Assembly (NCBI RefSeq): GCF_019578655.1 | Contig: NC_063262.1 | Location: 12,531,582 to 12,595,581 of the forward strand | Source of the DNA: Ricinus communis | Taxonomy: Eukaryota; Streptophyta; Magnoliopsida; Malpighiales; Euphorbiaceae | DNA length: 64,000 nucleotides | Direction: 5' to 3' | Shown here: positions 34,083 through 46,609 of the stretch, piece after piece | Layout: each line of letters begins with the position of its first letter | How positions within the stretch are numbered: position 1 is the stretch's first letter | The notes under the pieces: model-generated | Database searches by the model: none | What the model was told of the DNA's origin: nothing | The model's input: only the letters and a program-made list of their open reading frames with translations | Program-made: the position numbers and the translations under genes

Positions 34083-34170
34083 TGAGAGTATGTTGTCCGT
34101 CATTAAAGATTGATTATGGTTATGAAATTTACCTCTTACTATATGATAATTTCACATGATTAATATTATT
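34083..34170 (+). mobile_element. Continuation of the possible CACTA-type element
   Basis: Resumes after copia-1 and its AATAG duplication with comparable short words (tagtgagag, ccgtcatt). The far end was not found. Confidence 0.3.
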
Positions 34171-34270
34171 TATCAATGAAATATCCCCTTTATATATGAG
34201 CATTTTTCCCTCAATAAATATCACTTTATCATCTCATCATTATTTAAATATCTTTCTTTTACTGATGAAA

Positions 34271-34327
<57 letters not shown>

Positions 34328-35885
34328 TATACCAACAATATACTCATATTTCCATTCGTAACAAAACTAAAATTATATGTGATTATAATATACTTAGTTT
34401 AATTAAGATTTTAAAAATATATAAGAATGACAAAATTTTATCACTATAATTTTCTAATTTTATATATATATATAACTTTTTGGTCACTGGATCTCTACTA
34501 AATATCTTTATTAATCCCATAATTCCATGTTTTTTCAATCCTTCTAAATTTTACAATCATCTCTTTCAATACTAGAATTTTTTTGGTGATATAAATAAAA
34601 AGAACTATACAATAATATTTTAATTTTTGCTAATTTTTTGATAAATTAATATATGATGGTGATTGAGATTAAAATTATACTTTATATATATATAAATATT
34701 AATTATAATTTAATAAGTAGTTAAATACATTTATATATTTATTACACAAATTGTAACAAGATGTAGAAGAACTATTAACGTTTCTAGAATTAAGGAACAA
34801 TGAAGGAGAATCATTATAATGATAATAGGAGATTAAAGACACTAAAATAGTTTTGAATGACAAAGATGAAGAATTTTATTAAATAGTAAATTGTGTAATT
34901 AAAATTAAAGGTATTATTTAAGATCATGTTTTACAAGAAGGTATGTTAAAATTTTTTAAGAAGTTTATAGCGTTAACGTATATATTATCCAATTCTAACT
35001 TGTTAGAGTACACCCTAAAGATAAGGAGTTGTTTGAATAGAAACAAGAAGTTGTTTAGATATCTATGTTAATAATTTATTTTAACTAAAGGCAACATTCA
35101 ACTCTAATAGTTGATGCTACTAGTATTATCAAGTACTATTGGAGATGAATTCCATAGTATGTGAATATAAAATAAGAGAAGTTATAAAATGAGTTTATAA
35201 TGGTGAAATTTTTATTATTATCATTCATAAATTTAATAGTCAATGTTTGATCAATAGTAAGATAATGATCGTTGAATTTTGATCAAATGCTCGAGATTAC
35301 CATAATATTGTTATCATTTTACTTATGAAATAAACAATCTGCCTCATGAAATTAAAGTATTGGAATACTAAGATAAACATAGAAATACAATTTATAATGA
35401 CAAATTTTTACCGAGAGTACAAAATATCTTTCCACTAAAGTACAATTTTAGTACTCATAATGAAGGTTTAAAAATTCCATCACTAAAGACATAGTTATTA
35501 ATGATGAAATTTTAATTTGGTAAAAATTGGTATATATGTCCCTCGTTATTAGACCCAAAAAAATTTGGCATCAAATTTTTCTTCCAAAATATAACTTTTC
35601 CACTAAAACATATATATAAAGAAATTATAATAAAATTTTTTCTAAGTAAAGTTTGATATGAGAGTGGTTGAACCCTAACTCCTTCCTTTTCTTTTTTCTG
35701 GCTTCTCCTCCCTTTCTTTTTTAATTATGGAACCCTAACTCCTCATTCTTTTCCTAATATTAACTATGTTTTCTTTCTCTTTTCGTCCATATTTTCTTCC
35801 TTTCTCTTATTGAAGCTTAGCAAACTTTGTCCCTATCTCTGCAACTGGTAATTCTTTCAATCAATCATCAAATTTTGATAATTGC
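34171..35885. other. AT-rich intergenic DNA
   Basis: No gene recognised. A segment at 35385-35560 has short repeated words (ataatgac, cactaaag) like the possible CACTA-type DNA. A T/C-rich run lies near 35670-35800. Confidence 0.5.
34276..34322. repeat. (TA)n microsatellite
   Basis: About 23 TA units. Confidence 0.95.
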
Positions 35886-37032
35886 TGTTATCCCTTGGAA
35901 CCAGGAAGAGGGGGTTAAATTGGTGATCTCAAATTGTGGAACTAAATAGTTTTAGATAATAGACAAGGATTTAAGAAAGATTAAGGGAGATTTAAAGAGA
36001 GTTAGGGTGTTGGCACAAAGATTTATAGTGGTTTAGGAACAATCCTCGTTACATCTACTCCTCAAGATCAAACTTGAGTATTCTACTATAATCTTTAAGA
36101 TTACAACCTGGATTTTACAAGTTCACCCAACAACTTGGTGTTTTCTAAGACTAACACTAAACCTCTTTCCTTAGTAAATCAATCTCTCACTAAGTCCCTT
36201 AACCCTTGAGTATTAATGGTTACTTAATAAGCAATTTCTTGTGTTTTTAATATCTAGACTTCACACAACAACCCTTTATACTTTTAAATGATCAACGAGT
36301 TTCAACTCAATAAACTATACAATGAAAGAAATTAGATATAGAGAGTTGAAAAATAAATTTGCAAGAGTTTTGGTACAGCTAAATCACACACTTGCTTATT
36401 AAGTCTTTACGAGGGGTATTTATACTCATACCAATCTCTTAGAGACATTACAATGGGTCCAAAAGTCATTAAATGCAAGATTGATGACTTGGCAAAAAAT
36501 TGCCTGAAGTCCTAAAAAGCGCCTCGCGCTCATGCTTTTCAAAAAGAGAGGTTGGGGTTCCAACGGCTCTAGACATATGGCTTTGATTTGGTGATTGATA
36601 TCTCAACGGTTACTGACATCATATTAATTGTAAAAACTGCCCTCGCACCACAATAACGCCCTCGCGCATGACTTGTCCGCGCTTAGAAGTGCCCTCGCAC
36701 TTCCCATCGTGATATGGTCTGCCATTATTAGGACTTTAGTTTCCAATTGAAGTGCCCTCGGCTTTTTGAGTGATTTTTCCATTGACTACCAAGTGTCTCT
36801 TCTTTACTTGGGACTTCGTCAATGACATTCCTAATGGTTATCTTATTGTTGCCAATCCGAAAAGCGCCATCGCACTTTTCAGGAGTTTTTATAGTCCTTT
36901 CTTGAAAACTTAAGGATGCTTTTACTTTAATAGGTTCCTTTAATGCTCTGTATATAGACACTCAGACACAAGGTTAGCAATATTCAATTTAGGTGTTAAG
37001 ATCAAAATATAGATCAATTGCACCTTAGGTTA
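35886..37032 (-). repeat. SIRE 3' LTR
   Basis: Plus-strand reading starts TGTTATCCC; the end near 'gcaccttagg' is shared with the right LTR. It contains a cluster of GC-rich words (gccctcgc, agcgcctcgcgctc) at about 36515-36900. Confidence 0.85.
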
Positions 37033-37259
37033 ATTATCTCTCCATTTTTGGTTTTGACAACCAAATTGATTAGAAATCCAAAATTGATAATGTATAAGTG
37101 CAATTGAATAGTTAATAGCTAACATTCAAGAATCAAAGGAACAATTCACTTGATAAATTTACTCCCCCTTAATATTTGCATTTTCTCCTCCTTAGTTTTT
37201 GCAGCTAAACTAAGTCAATGTTGAAATTGTGTATTCTCTCTTTTTATTCTTAATAATAA

Positions 37260-37292
37260 ATTTATGCATACTTCTCCCCCTTTTGTCAAAAT
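37260..37292 (-). other. Internal purine-rich tract of the SIRE element
   Basis: The minus strand reads aattttgacaaaagggggagaag, the motif commonly found downstream of pol in SIRE-type copia elements. A second, degraded purine patch (ggagaga) lies closer to the LTR at about 37038-37045. Confidence 0.6.
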
Positions 37293-37432
37293 TAAAAAGC
37301 AAGAGAAAGTAAAATAAAATGATAAAAAAATAGAACACAAAAAAGAAGTACTTGCATTAATGGAAACACTTTACATGTGTGATCAATAAAAATGAATGCA
37401 TGCATGAGAGAAAGAATGAAAATGAAAAGATT

Positions 37433-37497
37433 TAAAGAAATTAAGAAATTAATCTTCTTCTTCATCATCATCTTCTTCATCTTCTTCTTCTTCCTTC
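37433..37497. repeat. (CTT/CAT)n-type low-complexity repeat
   Basis: Imperfect trinucleotide run in the 3' internal part of the SIRE element. Confidence 0.8.
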
Positions 37498-38142
37498 TGT
37501 TCTTGAACCATAGGCTCCTTGCCTTTCCCTAAGCCACTTGTGCTTGCTTGAGGATGGGGTCTTCTTCTTCTTCTTTCCAATCCTCCACATGGTAATGAGA
37601 AATTTTATGGACTTTTTTAATTTCTACCAAATCTGCATGCAAGTGATGGAGGTAGTTTCAAGTCCTCTCCATTTGCTTTAGGACCTTTTCTTCATAAAAG
37701 AAAGAGGGTTGCCTTTGAAAAGTGGAGGGAGTAGGCTCACTTGGCAACCCATAGTCCTTTTTTCTCCTATTTCTATCATCCATGTATTCTCTTATTAGAA
37801 GGAAGAATTCTCCATCAATTTTCTATTTAGGTCCAAGTCTTATGACTTTGGTCTGCTAAAGAAAGGCTAAACCTAACAAGAGAGGTGAAATAGGAGGAGT
37901 AAGAAAGGTTTTGTTGAGAGGAGAAAGGACCTAAAGATGTTTGGCAATCTTAGTGATGTGGGAAGAGACAAGAATGTCACCTTTTTGTGTGTTGTCAAGA
38001 TGAAAAAGATGGTTGAGGAAGAATTTAAAAGTGAGAATATGCTTACCATTAATCATTGGATAGATGAAGAGAAGGTCTTTTTGAGGTACTTTTTCCACCC
38101 CATTATCCCTTGCATGGATGTTAGTTGCAATCATCCTATGCA

Positions 38143-38673
38143 CTATCCAATGAGCCAAGGATTTGAGGTCTTTTGAGAGAAAGTCTTTGGAATGGGTTTC
38201 TTTGGTGGAGATTTCCCTCTAAAATTGAGAAAATGAAAAAGGCATTTCAACAAAGTTTTCAATAATGGAAAGGTGGTTTCTTTCTTAAAAACCAAAGATT
38301 GATGAAAATTGGGTTCTTGAAAGGTTCTTTTTCTCCCCAAAGAGTCTAAACTTTGTTTCGTAGTAGTCATCCTATCTCCCTTTTTATTGATCACTAAGGT
38401 GGAAAAGAACTCCTTAGTGAGATTCTTAGATCTTAAGTCTATGGATTCGGGTAGAAAGAAATCTCCAAGGCTAACATTGTCTAGAAGAGTATTTACCTCT
38501 TGAGAAATGCTAAGTTTGATGAGGGCCTCTTTATCGAAAAATCTACTTGGTTGGGTCTCTTTCCTCTTTATTGCCATAAAATTGATTCGAGCTTCATCAT
38601 TGACACCTTTCATTCTTTCCATGATAGATTCAAAGGAAGAAGAGCCTCTCCTAATAGTTTTTCTTTGCCCCAT
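38143..38673 (-). CDS. ORF in the env-like position of the SIRE element
   Basis: An open 176-codon frame between RNase H and the 3' LTR, where SIRE-type elements carry an extra, so-called env-like gene. It has a basic N-terminus, an FFDKEALIKL segment, and NLTKEFFSTLVINKKGDRM. The last resembles the 'expression of a K/REFY-like motif followed by a short acidic loop' seen in plant transposon-associated proteins; this is a weak resemblance. No clear signal peptide or strong membrane helix is visible. It remains open while gag and pol around it have stops. Its role in such elements is not established, and it could be a truncated piece of a longer ancestral ORF. Confidence 0.5.
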   Translation of the reverse strand: MGQRKTIRRGSSSFESIMERMKGVNDEARINFMAIKRKETQPSRFFDKEALIKLSISQEVNTLLDNVSLGDFFLPESIDLRSKNLTKEFFSTLVINKKGDRMTTTKQSLDSLGRKRTFQEPNFHQSLVFKKETTFPLLKTLLKCLFHFLNFRGKSPPKKPIPKTFSQKTSNPWLIG

Positions 38674-38908
38674 ACTAATTCTTGAAGAATTTGAAGAAAG
38701 TTTAGGAAGAATTGAAGTAGAGAAGAAGAGTATTTTAAAGCTTGAATGAGAAAGTATATAAAAAGTGATGCATTTCTATGAAATGAGGCTTTTATAGCCT
38801 TAGGTGCTTGGGGGGCGGGGATGAAAAAAAGCTAAAAAAATACTAGTTTTTCATTAAATCATATTTTGAATAAAACTGTAACGACTAATTTCTACAGATA
38901 TCGAGGAG

Positions 38909-39045
38909 AAGCGCGATCACGCTTTTGAAAAATTAGTCACAACAGCTATAATATTAAGAAACCGCGATCGCGCTAGGGAGTCGCAAGTGTGGTTTTAAGG
39001 TCATTTTCAAGCTTTCACATAGACCTATAAAGCGCGAGCGTGCTT
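38909..39045. repeat. GC-rich palindromic words in the SIRE internal region
   Basis: Three GC-rich palindrome-like words (aagcgcgatcacgctt at 38909; ccgcgatcgcgc at 38961; agcgcgagcgtgct at 39031) lie in AT-rich DNA between RNase H and the env-position ORF. They resemble the clusters within the LTRs. Confidence 0.6.
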
Positions 39046-39324
39046 TTTGCAATATTTGAGTAAAAATGGAAAAGTTTTTTGATGAACATGTAATATTTAA
39101 TTTGATCACATGATTTAGTGTGTGAGTATTGGAATGCACACAGATTGAAAGTGATCTTGTGCTAAGGTGATTTCAATACTCAATTACACTTAAAATAAGG
39201 ATGCGCATGTATAAACATCACAATGAAAGGCATATAGGTTTAGCATAACATAAAATTTTTATCTATGCTAAGGTACTTCCATCTATCATTCTAGTTCTCT
39301 TTTTATGAAATTTAATCTATCATC

Positions 39325-40925
39325 ATTTAGGGGCTTGGTGAAAATATTAGTTGTTGCTTATTTGTGTTAATATACTCTAGCACTGCACTACCATTTTGAA
39401 CATGATCTCTTAATTGGTGTCTAATATCTATGTGCTTACTCCTAGAATGTTAAATAGAATTTTTAGAAAGATTTATAGCACTAGTCTTGTCACACTTAAT
39501 AGGAATGTAATCAACCTCTCTCCCATAATCTTTTAATTGTTGCTTCATCTATAGGATTTAAGCACAACAACATCCTGCCGCCACATATTCATCTTTCACG
39601 GTGGAGAGAGCAACTAAAACTTATTTCTTACTAAACTAAGACACTAAGCATTCTCCTAAAAGATGACAAGTTCCGAAAGTGCTCTATCTATCTAATAGAC
39701 TACCAGGATAATCGGTATCTGAATAACCTATTATATTTAGGATACCAAAGCCCTGAGTGCAAAGTCCTACACAAATATTTCAAGATTCTTTTTATGGTAG
39801 TCAAATGAGATTCTTTGGGACAACATTGAAATCTAGCACAAAGACAAACACTATACATAATATCGGGTCTAAAGGCGGTTAAATATAAAAGTGAACTAAT
39901 CATACCGTTATAGAGCTTTTCATTCACGCTCTTACCTTTCTCATCCTTGTCCAATTTTTTTATGACAGTCATGAGGGTCTTAGCTACTTTGCAACCATCT
40001 ATCTCAAATTTCTTTAGAAGTCCTTTTGTGTACTTGGATTGGTTGACGAATATGTCATCCTTGCTTTGCTTGATTTGAAGACCAAGGGAAAATTTGAGCT
40101 CTCCCATTATGTTCATTTCAAATTTTCTAGTGATACACTTAGCAAAATTCTCATAAAGTAACTCATTAGTAGTTCCAAACACAATGTCATCAACATAAAT
40201 TTAAGCAATTAGAGTATCATGCTTGTGTTTCTTCACAAACAGTATAGTGTCAACCTTGCCTTTTTGAAATCCGTTTTCAATTAAAAAGGAACTAAGCCTC
40301 TCATACCAAGCTATAAGAGCTTGTTTCAATCTATACAAGGCTTTAGATAATTTGAAGACATGGATAGAAAATTTATGATTTTTAAAATCGCGAGGTTGCT
40401 CATCATAGACTTCATCCTCAATAAAAACCATTTAAAAATGCACTTTTCACATCCATTTGAAACAATTTGAAATTCATGTGACATGCATAAGCTAAAAGTA
40501 TCCTAATAGCTTCTAATTTAACAACCGGAGCAAAGGTCTCATCATAATAGATGCCTTCGTCTTGGTTGTAACCTTTTGCAACTAATTTAGCTTTATTCTT
40601 AGTGATAGAGCCTTACTCATCTAACTTATTCCTAAACACCCATTTACATCCTATAATTTAGTGATCCTTGGTTCTAGGAACAAGTTCCTACACTTTATTT
40701 CTCTCGAATTGGTTGAGTTCATCTTGCATAGTCATAACCCAACTCTCATTATTTAAAGCTTCATCAATGGTCCTTGGCTCAATTTGAGAGATAAAGGCTA
40801 GATTATTTAAAGCTACTAGTTTAGAATGAGTATTTACACCTTTTGATAAGTCTCCAATGACTTGAGTAGGAGGATGATCCTTTTTAAAGTTCCACTCCTT
40901 GGGAAGATTTTGTGAGGTCTCCAAC
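39325..40925 (-). pseudogene. SIRE reverse transcriptase-RNase H
   Basis: Minus-strand frames from 40924: NNLAFISQIEPRTIDEALNN, then EVYDEQPRDFKNHKF and VFKLSKALYRLKQALIAWYE (40431-40201). An in-frame stop then falls two residues before the active-site box, IYVDDIVFG (about 40200-40170). The frame 40182-39700 has GELKFSLGLQIKQSKDDIF, NQSKYTKGLLKKFEIDG and YLTAFRPDIMYSV. RNase H continues in broken frames to about 39325 (YSDTDYPGS, ALSTVKDEYVAAGCC, HSRSKHIDIRHQLRDH). Stops at several places rule out a working enzyme. Confidence 0.92.
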
Positions 40926-41293
40926 TCTTGAAATTCTTGAGTTGCATCTTGATTTTGTTGGTCATCTTGAATTCCTCTATAGATTTGTCCGCTCCTTTTG
41001 AGGGATCATCAACATTTACTTTAGGTTCCTCAAATGCACCTACAAGATCATTTACACAAACACCTTTCCCAAGATCAAGTTTGTTTGATTCATTAAAAAC
41101 TACATTCATAGACTCTTCAACTATTAAAGTGCGTTTGTTAAAACTCTATAGGCTTTGCTTGATATGGAATAGCCTAGGAAGATTCCTATGTCGATTTTAG
41201 CATTGAATTTTTCAAAGTTGTCCTTGGTGTTTAAAACATAAAATTTGCATCCAAAAACTCTACAATATGAGACCTTAGATTTTCTTTTCCTTT

Positions 41294-41920
41294 TCATAGC
41301 TCATAAGAAGTTTTGTTTAGTAAAGATCTTCTAAAAACTCCATTTGCAACATAACAACTAGTGTTAACGGCCTCGGTCCAAAAGTAAGAAGAAAGTTTAT
41401 ACTCATTTAGCATTGTCCTAGCTTTTTTCACTAGTGTTCTATTTTTTCTTTCCACAACTCCATTTTGTCGTGGTGTTCTAGGAGATGAAAAATTGTGAGA
41501 AATTCTAAATTCTTTACAAAGATTTTCAAAAATATCATTTTCAAATTCTTTTCCATGATCACTCCTTATAGAGGAAATCAAGCGCCTTTTTCATTTTGAA
41601 CACATTTTGTCAAAAGATTTGAAAATATTAAATGCTTCATTCTTAGGAGCAAGGAAACTAACCCAAGTAAATTTAAAGTAATCATCAATAATCACAAATG
41701 CATATGACTTTCCACCCAAACTAGCTACTCTAGTAGGTCTAAATAAATCTATATATAATAGTTGAAATGGTCTAGAAGTACTTACAATAGTTTTAGATTT
41801 AAGGGATAATATATGTTGTTTTTCCATTTGACATGGTTCACAAGGCTTGTCTTTGATGAACTTCAGCTTGGAAAGTCCATTTACTAGCTCTTCTTTGGCT
41901 AGTTTGCGTAAAAGCTTCAT
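41294..41920 (-). pseudogene. SIRE integrase
   Basis: Two frames joined across a single break (41582-41590). They hold the zinc-binding CEPC, YIDLFRPTRVASLGGKSYAF with the first catalytic Asp, IDDYFKFTWVSFL, IRSDHGKEFEN with the second Asp, and PRQNGVVERKNRTL with the catalytic Glu. The DD35E set is therefore visible, but the reading frame is broken and the C-terminal part degrades beyond 41294. Confidence 0.92.
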
Positions 41921-42127
41921 ACTTTCATGTCTAAGTCTTCTATGCCATAGCTAAGATTCATCACTAATAGACACAAGGCACTTGAAAGATTGATTAGCAA
42001 CTTTGTGTAGGTCAATTGTGTAGGTCTTGCCATTTCTTTCTCCTTTGAATTTAACTTTGTCATCCATTAAGGTGTTGACAAGACATTCATTGGAGTCAAA
42101 AGTGACTTTGTTCCCTTTGTCGCATAA

Positions 42128-42345
42128 TTAATTTACACTTAACAAATTATGTTTCAATCCGTCAACTAGGAAAACATCATCAATGAAAGACTTACCATCC
42201 TTACCAATGGAGTCGATGCCAATTACCTTACCCTTGGCATCGTTTCCAAAGGTTACTTTGCCTTCATTATAGTTCTTGACATCCACAAAGAGGCTCTTGT
42301 CACCCGTCATGTGCCTTGAACATCCACCATCTACATGCTAAAGAT
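42128..42345 (-). pseudogene. SIRE aspartic protease
   Basis: The active-site region reads VDGGCSRHMTGDKSLF, where the lineage normally has DSG; the catalytic-site Ser is Gly. A stop lies just upstream (about 42343-42345). Downstream are VTFGNDAKGKVIGIDSIGK and DDVFLVDGLKHNLLSVN, the usual lead into the pre-integrase domain. Confidence 0.88.
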
Positions 42346-43295
42346 TGGTGCTTGTGGATTTAAGACACACTTACAAAAATAAGTTAATTCGCTTGATAGG
42401 TACCCAAACAAGGTTGGATCCTTTGGAGTTAGCATTGGAGAATCCATCAATGAGAAGATGCATCTTTCTTATTTGGCATTTGATATTAATATGTCCAACT
42501 CTCATGCAATGGTGGAAAGTAACCTTGGAATTTTAATGAAATTTGAGTTGGTCTTCTTAGCCATTTTTGCTTGAGGTTTGGACCTCATATGATTGTTTTA
42601 ACACATGCATGATCAAGATTTATTGATTTTTTAGTTTTTATACATGAATGCATACTTTGTTCCTTTTTCTTAGTGTTTGGAATATGTGCACCTTTTCATT
42701 TCTTTTGAATGGAAGGTTTAGTATGTGTTTTGTTCTTTAAAATTCCATTTGATTTTCTTTCAATTGTTTATGGTTGAGTGGCCTTGATCAAGATTGTGTT
42801 GTAAGATGTTGATGATGAAGCTCCATTGAACCCAAGTCCATGTCTCACGAGGGGAGGTCTTTGAGATACAACTAGTGTGTCAAGAGACTCTTTTCATTTA
42901 TGAAATCTTGAAATTGAGTTTCTAAGCTCCTCAACTTTATTTTTTAAAAGAATTGTTATCTTTAAAGAGTTTTTAATTTGAAATTTCATCTAATGATTTC
43001 TTTAGATTCTCATTGGAAGTTTTTAAAGAAGTAATTTTCTTCTTTTGAAACCTAAAGTTCTTCCTTCAAACTAGAACATTTGTTTTTGTAAAAACTTAGT
43101 TTTGAAAGCATATTTCATAAAATCTCATTCTCATCATCCAACATATCATCACCAAAAGAATGAGAAGATAAACAAGAAAAAGAATTGCATGAATGAGAAG
43201 TAACGCATACCTCGTGGGAGTCTTCCATGTCAGCCATGAAATAAAGATTGACCTCTTCTTCTCTTTCACTTTCATTATGGGAGGATGAGGATATA

Positions 43296-44303
43296 TCACT
43301 CCAAAGTAGCTTTCAGACCCTTTTTCTTCTCTTTATCTTCCTTCTTCCTCTTCAAGTATTTGGGACAATCCGGCTTGATATGTTCTTGCTTTCCACATTC
43401 GTAGTAAGTGACTTCTTCTTTCTTGTCCTTACTTATTCTTAATTTGGAGAAGGATTTCTTGCTAGTGAAAGGCTTGTTCATCCTCCTGTTGGCTTCAAGT
43501 ATTCTTTTTACATGTTTAGTGATTAGAGCCACATCATCACTCTCACTTAGTGCTTTCCTTTGATCTTCAGTATCACTTGGGACATCATTTGCTTCTTGAG
43601 CTCTTGTGCTAGCCTTGAGTGTTAGGGCTTTCTTCTTACCATTATCTCTATCAAATTCATCCTTCATAAAAGATATCTCATGAGTTAAAAGCTTATTTAT
43701 AAGAACATCCGTAGGAATCTTCCCTAAGTCTTCATTTGCTTCTTCAATACTAGCCATTCTAGTACCATATTTATCCAAAGGAAGACTTCTAAGGATTTTA
43801 TTGTTGATATCTACTAGCTCATAATACTTCCCAAGCTTCCTCATAATGTTGGTGATGATGAGAAGTCTATTTATCATATCAATGACGGACTCATTTGGCT
43901 TCACCTGAAACATTTCATACTCGATGACGTACATTTAGATCTTTCTTGTTTTAACTTGCTTTGTGCCTTCATGATAGTTCTCCAAGGTATTCCAAACTTG
44001 ATGAGCCATAATGCAATGTTGCACTCTTCGACATTCTTCCCTAAAAAGGCAACTTACAAGTATAGCCATTGCTTGCTTATTCTTGTGGTTGTGCTTATTG
44101 TGGGCATCCACCCACTCTTCTCTAGGAAAAATCCTTTCTTCACCATTTTTGACTTTGGTGGGAGCTTTCCATTCCTTTAGCATATAATCCCACACTTCAA
44201 TATTATAGGAATCCAAGTAGATTTCCATGCAAGATTTCCAAAAGGCATAGTCAAATCTGTCAAAGAATGGCTTGAGGTGTTGGGCTCCTTCATTGATTGC
44301 CAT
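43296..44303 (-). pseudogene. SIRE gag
   Basis: Starts MAINEGAQHLKPFFDRFDYA (44303) with the copia motif AFWKSCMEIYLDS, then HQVWNTLENYHEGTKQVK. One in-frame TAA stop at 43935 separates it from the second half (MYVIEYEMFQVKPNESVIDM, ILRSLPLDKYGTRMASIEEA). The zinc knuckle region reads YYECGKQEHIKPDCP; the first zinc-binding Cys has become Tyr. Apart from these defects the frame is nearly complete at about 335 codons. Confidence 0.92.
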
Positions 44304-44343
44304 GAGCTATACACTCGCAATAAAGCTTGATAAGAGTAAGCAA

Positions 44344-44355
44344 GCTTTGATAGCA
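44344..44355 (-). other. SIRE primer-binding site, degenerate
   Basis: The minus strand reads TGCTATCAAAGC against the usual TGGTATCAGAGC, two bases inside the LTR (44358). Confidence 0.75.
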
Positions 44356-44357
44356 CT

Positions 44358-45493
44358 TGTTTTCCCTTTGAACCAAGAAAAGGGGTTGAATTGGTAACCT
44401 CAAGTAGTTTTAGGTAACACACAAGAATTTAAGAAAGATTAAGGGATATTTGAAGAGAGTTACAGTTAAAGAAGTTGGCACAAAGGTTTATAGTGGTTCA
44501 GGAACAATCTTTCCTATATCCACTCCTCAAGATCACACTTGAGTATTCTATTATAATCTTTAAGATTACAACCTTTAGGTTTTACAAGTTCATCCAACAA
44601 CTTTGTATTTTTCCAGGCTAACACTAAACCTTTTTCCTTAGTAAACAATCTCTCACTAAGTCCCTTAACCCTTGAGTATTTATGGTTACTCAACAACCAA
44701 TTCCTTATATTTTTAATACCTAGGCTCACGTAATAACCCTTTACATTTTTAAATGATCAATGAGTTTCAATTCAATACACTATTTAATGAAAGAAATTAG
44801 ATATAGAGAGTTGAGAAATAAATTTTCAAGAGTTTTGATACACCTAAATCACACACTTGCTTATTGAGTCTTTATGTAGAGTATTTATACTCATACCAAC
44901 CTTTTAGAGATGTTACAATGGGTCCAAAACTCATTAAATGAAAGATTGATGACTTGGCAAAAAATTACCTGAAGTCCTGAAAAGCGCTCCCTACTTTCTG
45001 AAAAGAGAGGTTTGGGTTCCAATGGCTCTAGACACGTGGCTCTGACTTAGTGGCTTATATCTCAAAGGTTACTAACATCGCATTAATTGTGAAAACCGCA
45101 CTCGCACCACAATAGCACCCTCGTGGCTGCCTTGTTTGTGCACATAAGCGCCCTTGCGCTTCCCATCGCGATATCGTCTACTATTATTGGGACTTTAGTT
45201 TCCAAGTGAAGTGCCCTCGTGCTTTTTGAGCGATTTGTCTATTGACTGCCAAGTGTCTCTTTTTTATTTGGGACTTCGTCAACTACATTCCTAATGCCTA
45301 TCTTACTTTTGCCAATATGAAAGGCATCGTCGTGCTTTTCAGGAGTTTTTATAGTCATTCCTTGAAAACTTGAGGATGCTTTTACTTTAATAGGTTCCTT
45401 TGATACTTTGTCATATAGACACTCAAACACAAGGTTAGCAATATTTACTTTAGGTGTTAAGATCAAAATAGAAATCAATTGCACCTTAGGGCA
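44358..45493 (-). repeat. SIRE 5' LTR
   Basis: Aligns along its whole length with 35886-37032. The GC-rich word cluster recurs at about 45060-45240. ORFs at 44514-44729 and 45239-45529 are LTR sequence. Confidence 0.88.
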
Positions 45494-46605
45494 ACGACTG
45501 CTAACTCTTGAAGATGGTAGCTCTTGCATGGTTATTCATTATGATTTACTGGTAATGGTGATAGGTCCAAGTTATATGTTTTCTATATATAATACGGTGA
45601 AAATATGTGTTTATACCTCACTAAAATTTAATTGTCTAATTTCAGGTGCTATTAGTTAAAGAGCAAAATATAAAGCAAAATACTTAAAAAGGAACTTAAT
45701 TGGACATGTTTGTGTTAAGACCCAAAACTGAGACATGTGGACCTGCTATTTGTTATGCTAGCTCAATGCTACTATTTATCTAAGGGATGATTTAGTCATT
45801 TTATTTTATTATTAGGATTTATATTAAGATTTATTATGGTATAATATTTGGTGGAGATAAGTATATCTATAGTCTTATTTATTAGACTTATATTTGGTAT
45901 ACTTATCTTTAGGAGGCTTGTCTTGGTGGAGGACTCTTCTCTCTATATATATCTCTATAAATTTAGTTCTATAGGAGGAGGAGATGTCTCTCCTATCTGC
46001 TTCCTACTACATATTCCATTTGCATCTGTCCTCCATTCTTGTCTCTGTAATTCTCAATAGTTCTTCATAAATACTTTAGTCTTTTTTTTTAGTTATTCCT
46101 TTAAGACCAAAAAAAGCTTTTTAGGATTGAAGAGTGAGGACCAATCATCTTCTTGCCTTGAAGAAATCTGAATCTTAGGGGAGTCTTTACTTCCTTGTTA
46201 ATTTCTATGTTTAACTATTTAAGCACCATGTTCGTGGGATTAAATATGTTAGGCTAGTTTTCTTTAAGTATTTAGTTTAGCCTATTTGCTTTATTTGAAT
46301 CTTGTAATCTTTTTATTTAATGAATGATTTCTTTATCAATATATCTCTAATTTACGAATGTCAAGTTTTTAGCGCCATTTCTAAAGAACTATGTCCAAAT
46401 GTTATTATATTGATTGATTGTCAAAATTGTTTTATATTTATTTGTTTGTTTTGTGATTTTATTTTAATTATATATTTATATTTTATTCTTAAATATTATT
46501 TTTAAGTTTTTAGATATGATTTTTTGTTTTGTTTTGTATACCTAGTAGAAAAATAAAATCTTTTCATCAATTCAAAATCCATACATGGTTCTTGATAACT
46601 GACTA
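45494..46605. other. Intergenic DNA; possible solo LTR from about 45713
   Basis: From 45713 the sequence TGTTAAGACCC..., a TATA-like run near 45941 (ctctatatatatctctataaat) and a C/T-rich stretch to about 46060 give an LTR-like appearance. No end with a target duplication was found, so this is only a possibility. Nothing else is recognised. Confidence 0.3.
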
Positions 46606-46609
46606 AAAT

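Larger units (their letters stand above)
35886..45493 (-). mobile_element. SIRE-type Ty1/copia element (decayed, structurally complete)
   Basis: Two LTRs of about 1.14 kb (35886-37032 and 44358-45493) enclose, on the minus strand, gag, protease, integrase, RT and RNase H in copia order, then an env-position ORF. The large LTRs, the MTGDKSLF protease context, RT wording such as YGLKQA-like RLKQALIAWYERLS and NGFQKGKVDT, and a downstream ORF are typical of the SIRE lineage. A degenerate initiator-Met primer site lies at 44344-44355. Stops break gag, protease, integrase and RT, so it is not autonomous. No convincing target duplication was found, and the outer right boundary is uncertain by about 15 bp. 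Confidence 0.92.

Noticed and set aside
45239..45493. Apparent ATTGC duplication at both ends of the SIRE element
   Set aside because: ATTGC at 35881-35885 also occurs near 45478, but the following bases (accttagg) are shared by both LTR copies, so this site lies inside the LTR and is not a target duplication.
45713..46060. Complete solo copia LTR
   Set aside because: The start and TATA-like run fit, but no CA end with a matching 5-bp duplication could be found; it is noted only as a possibility.
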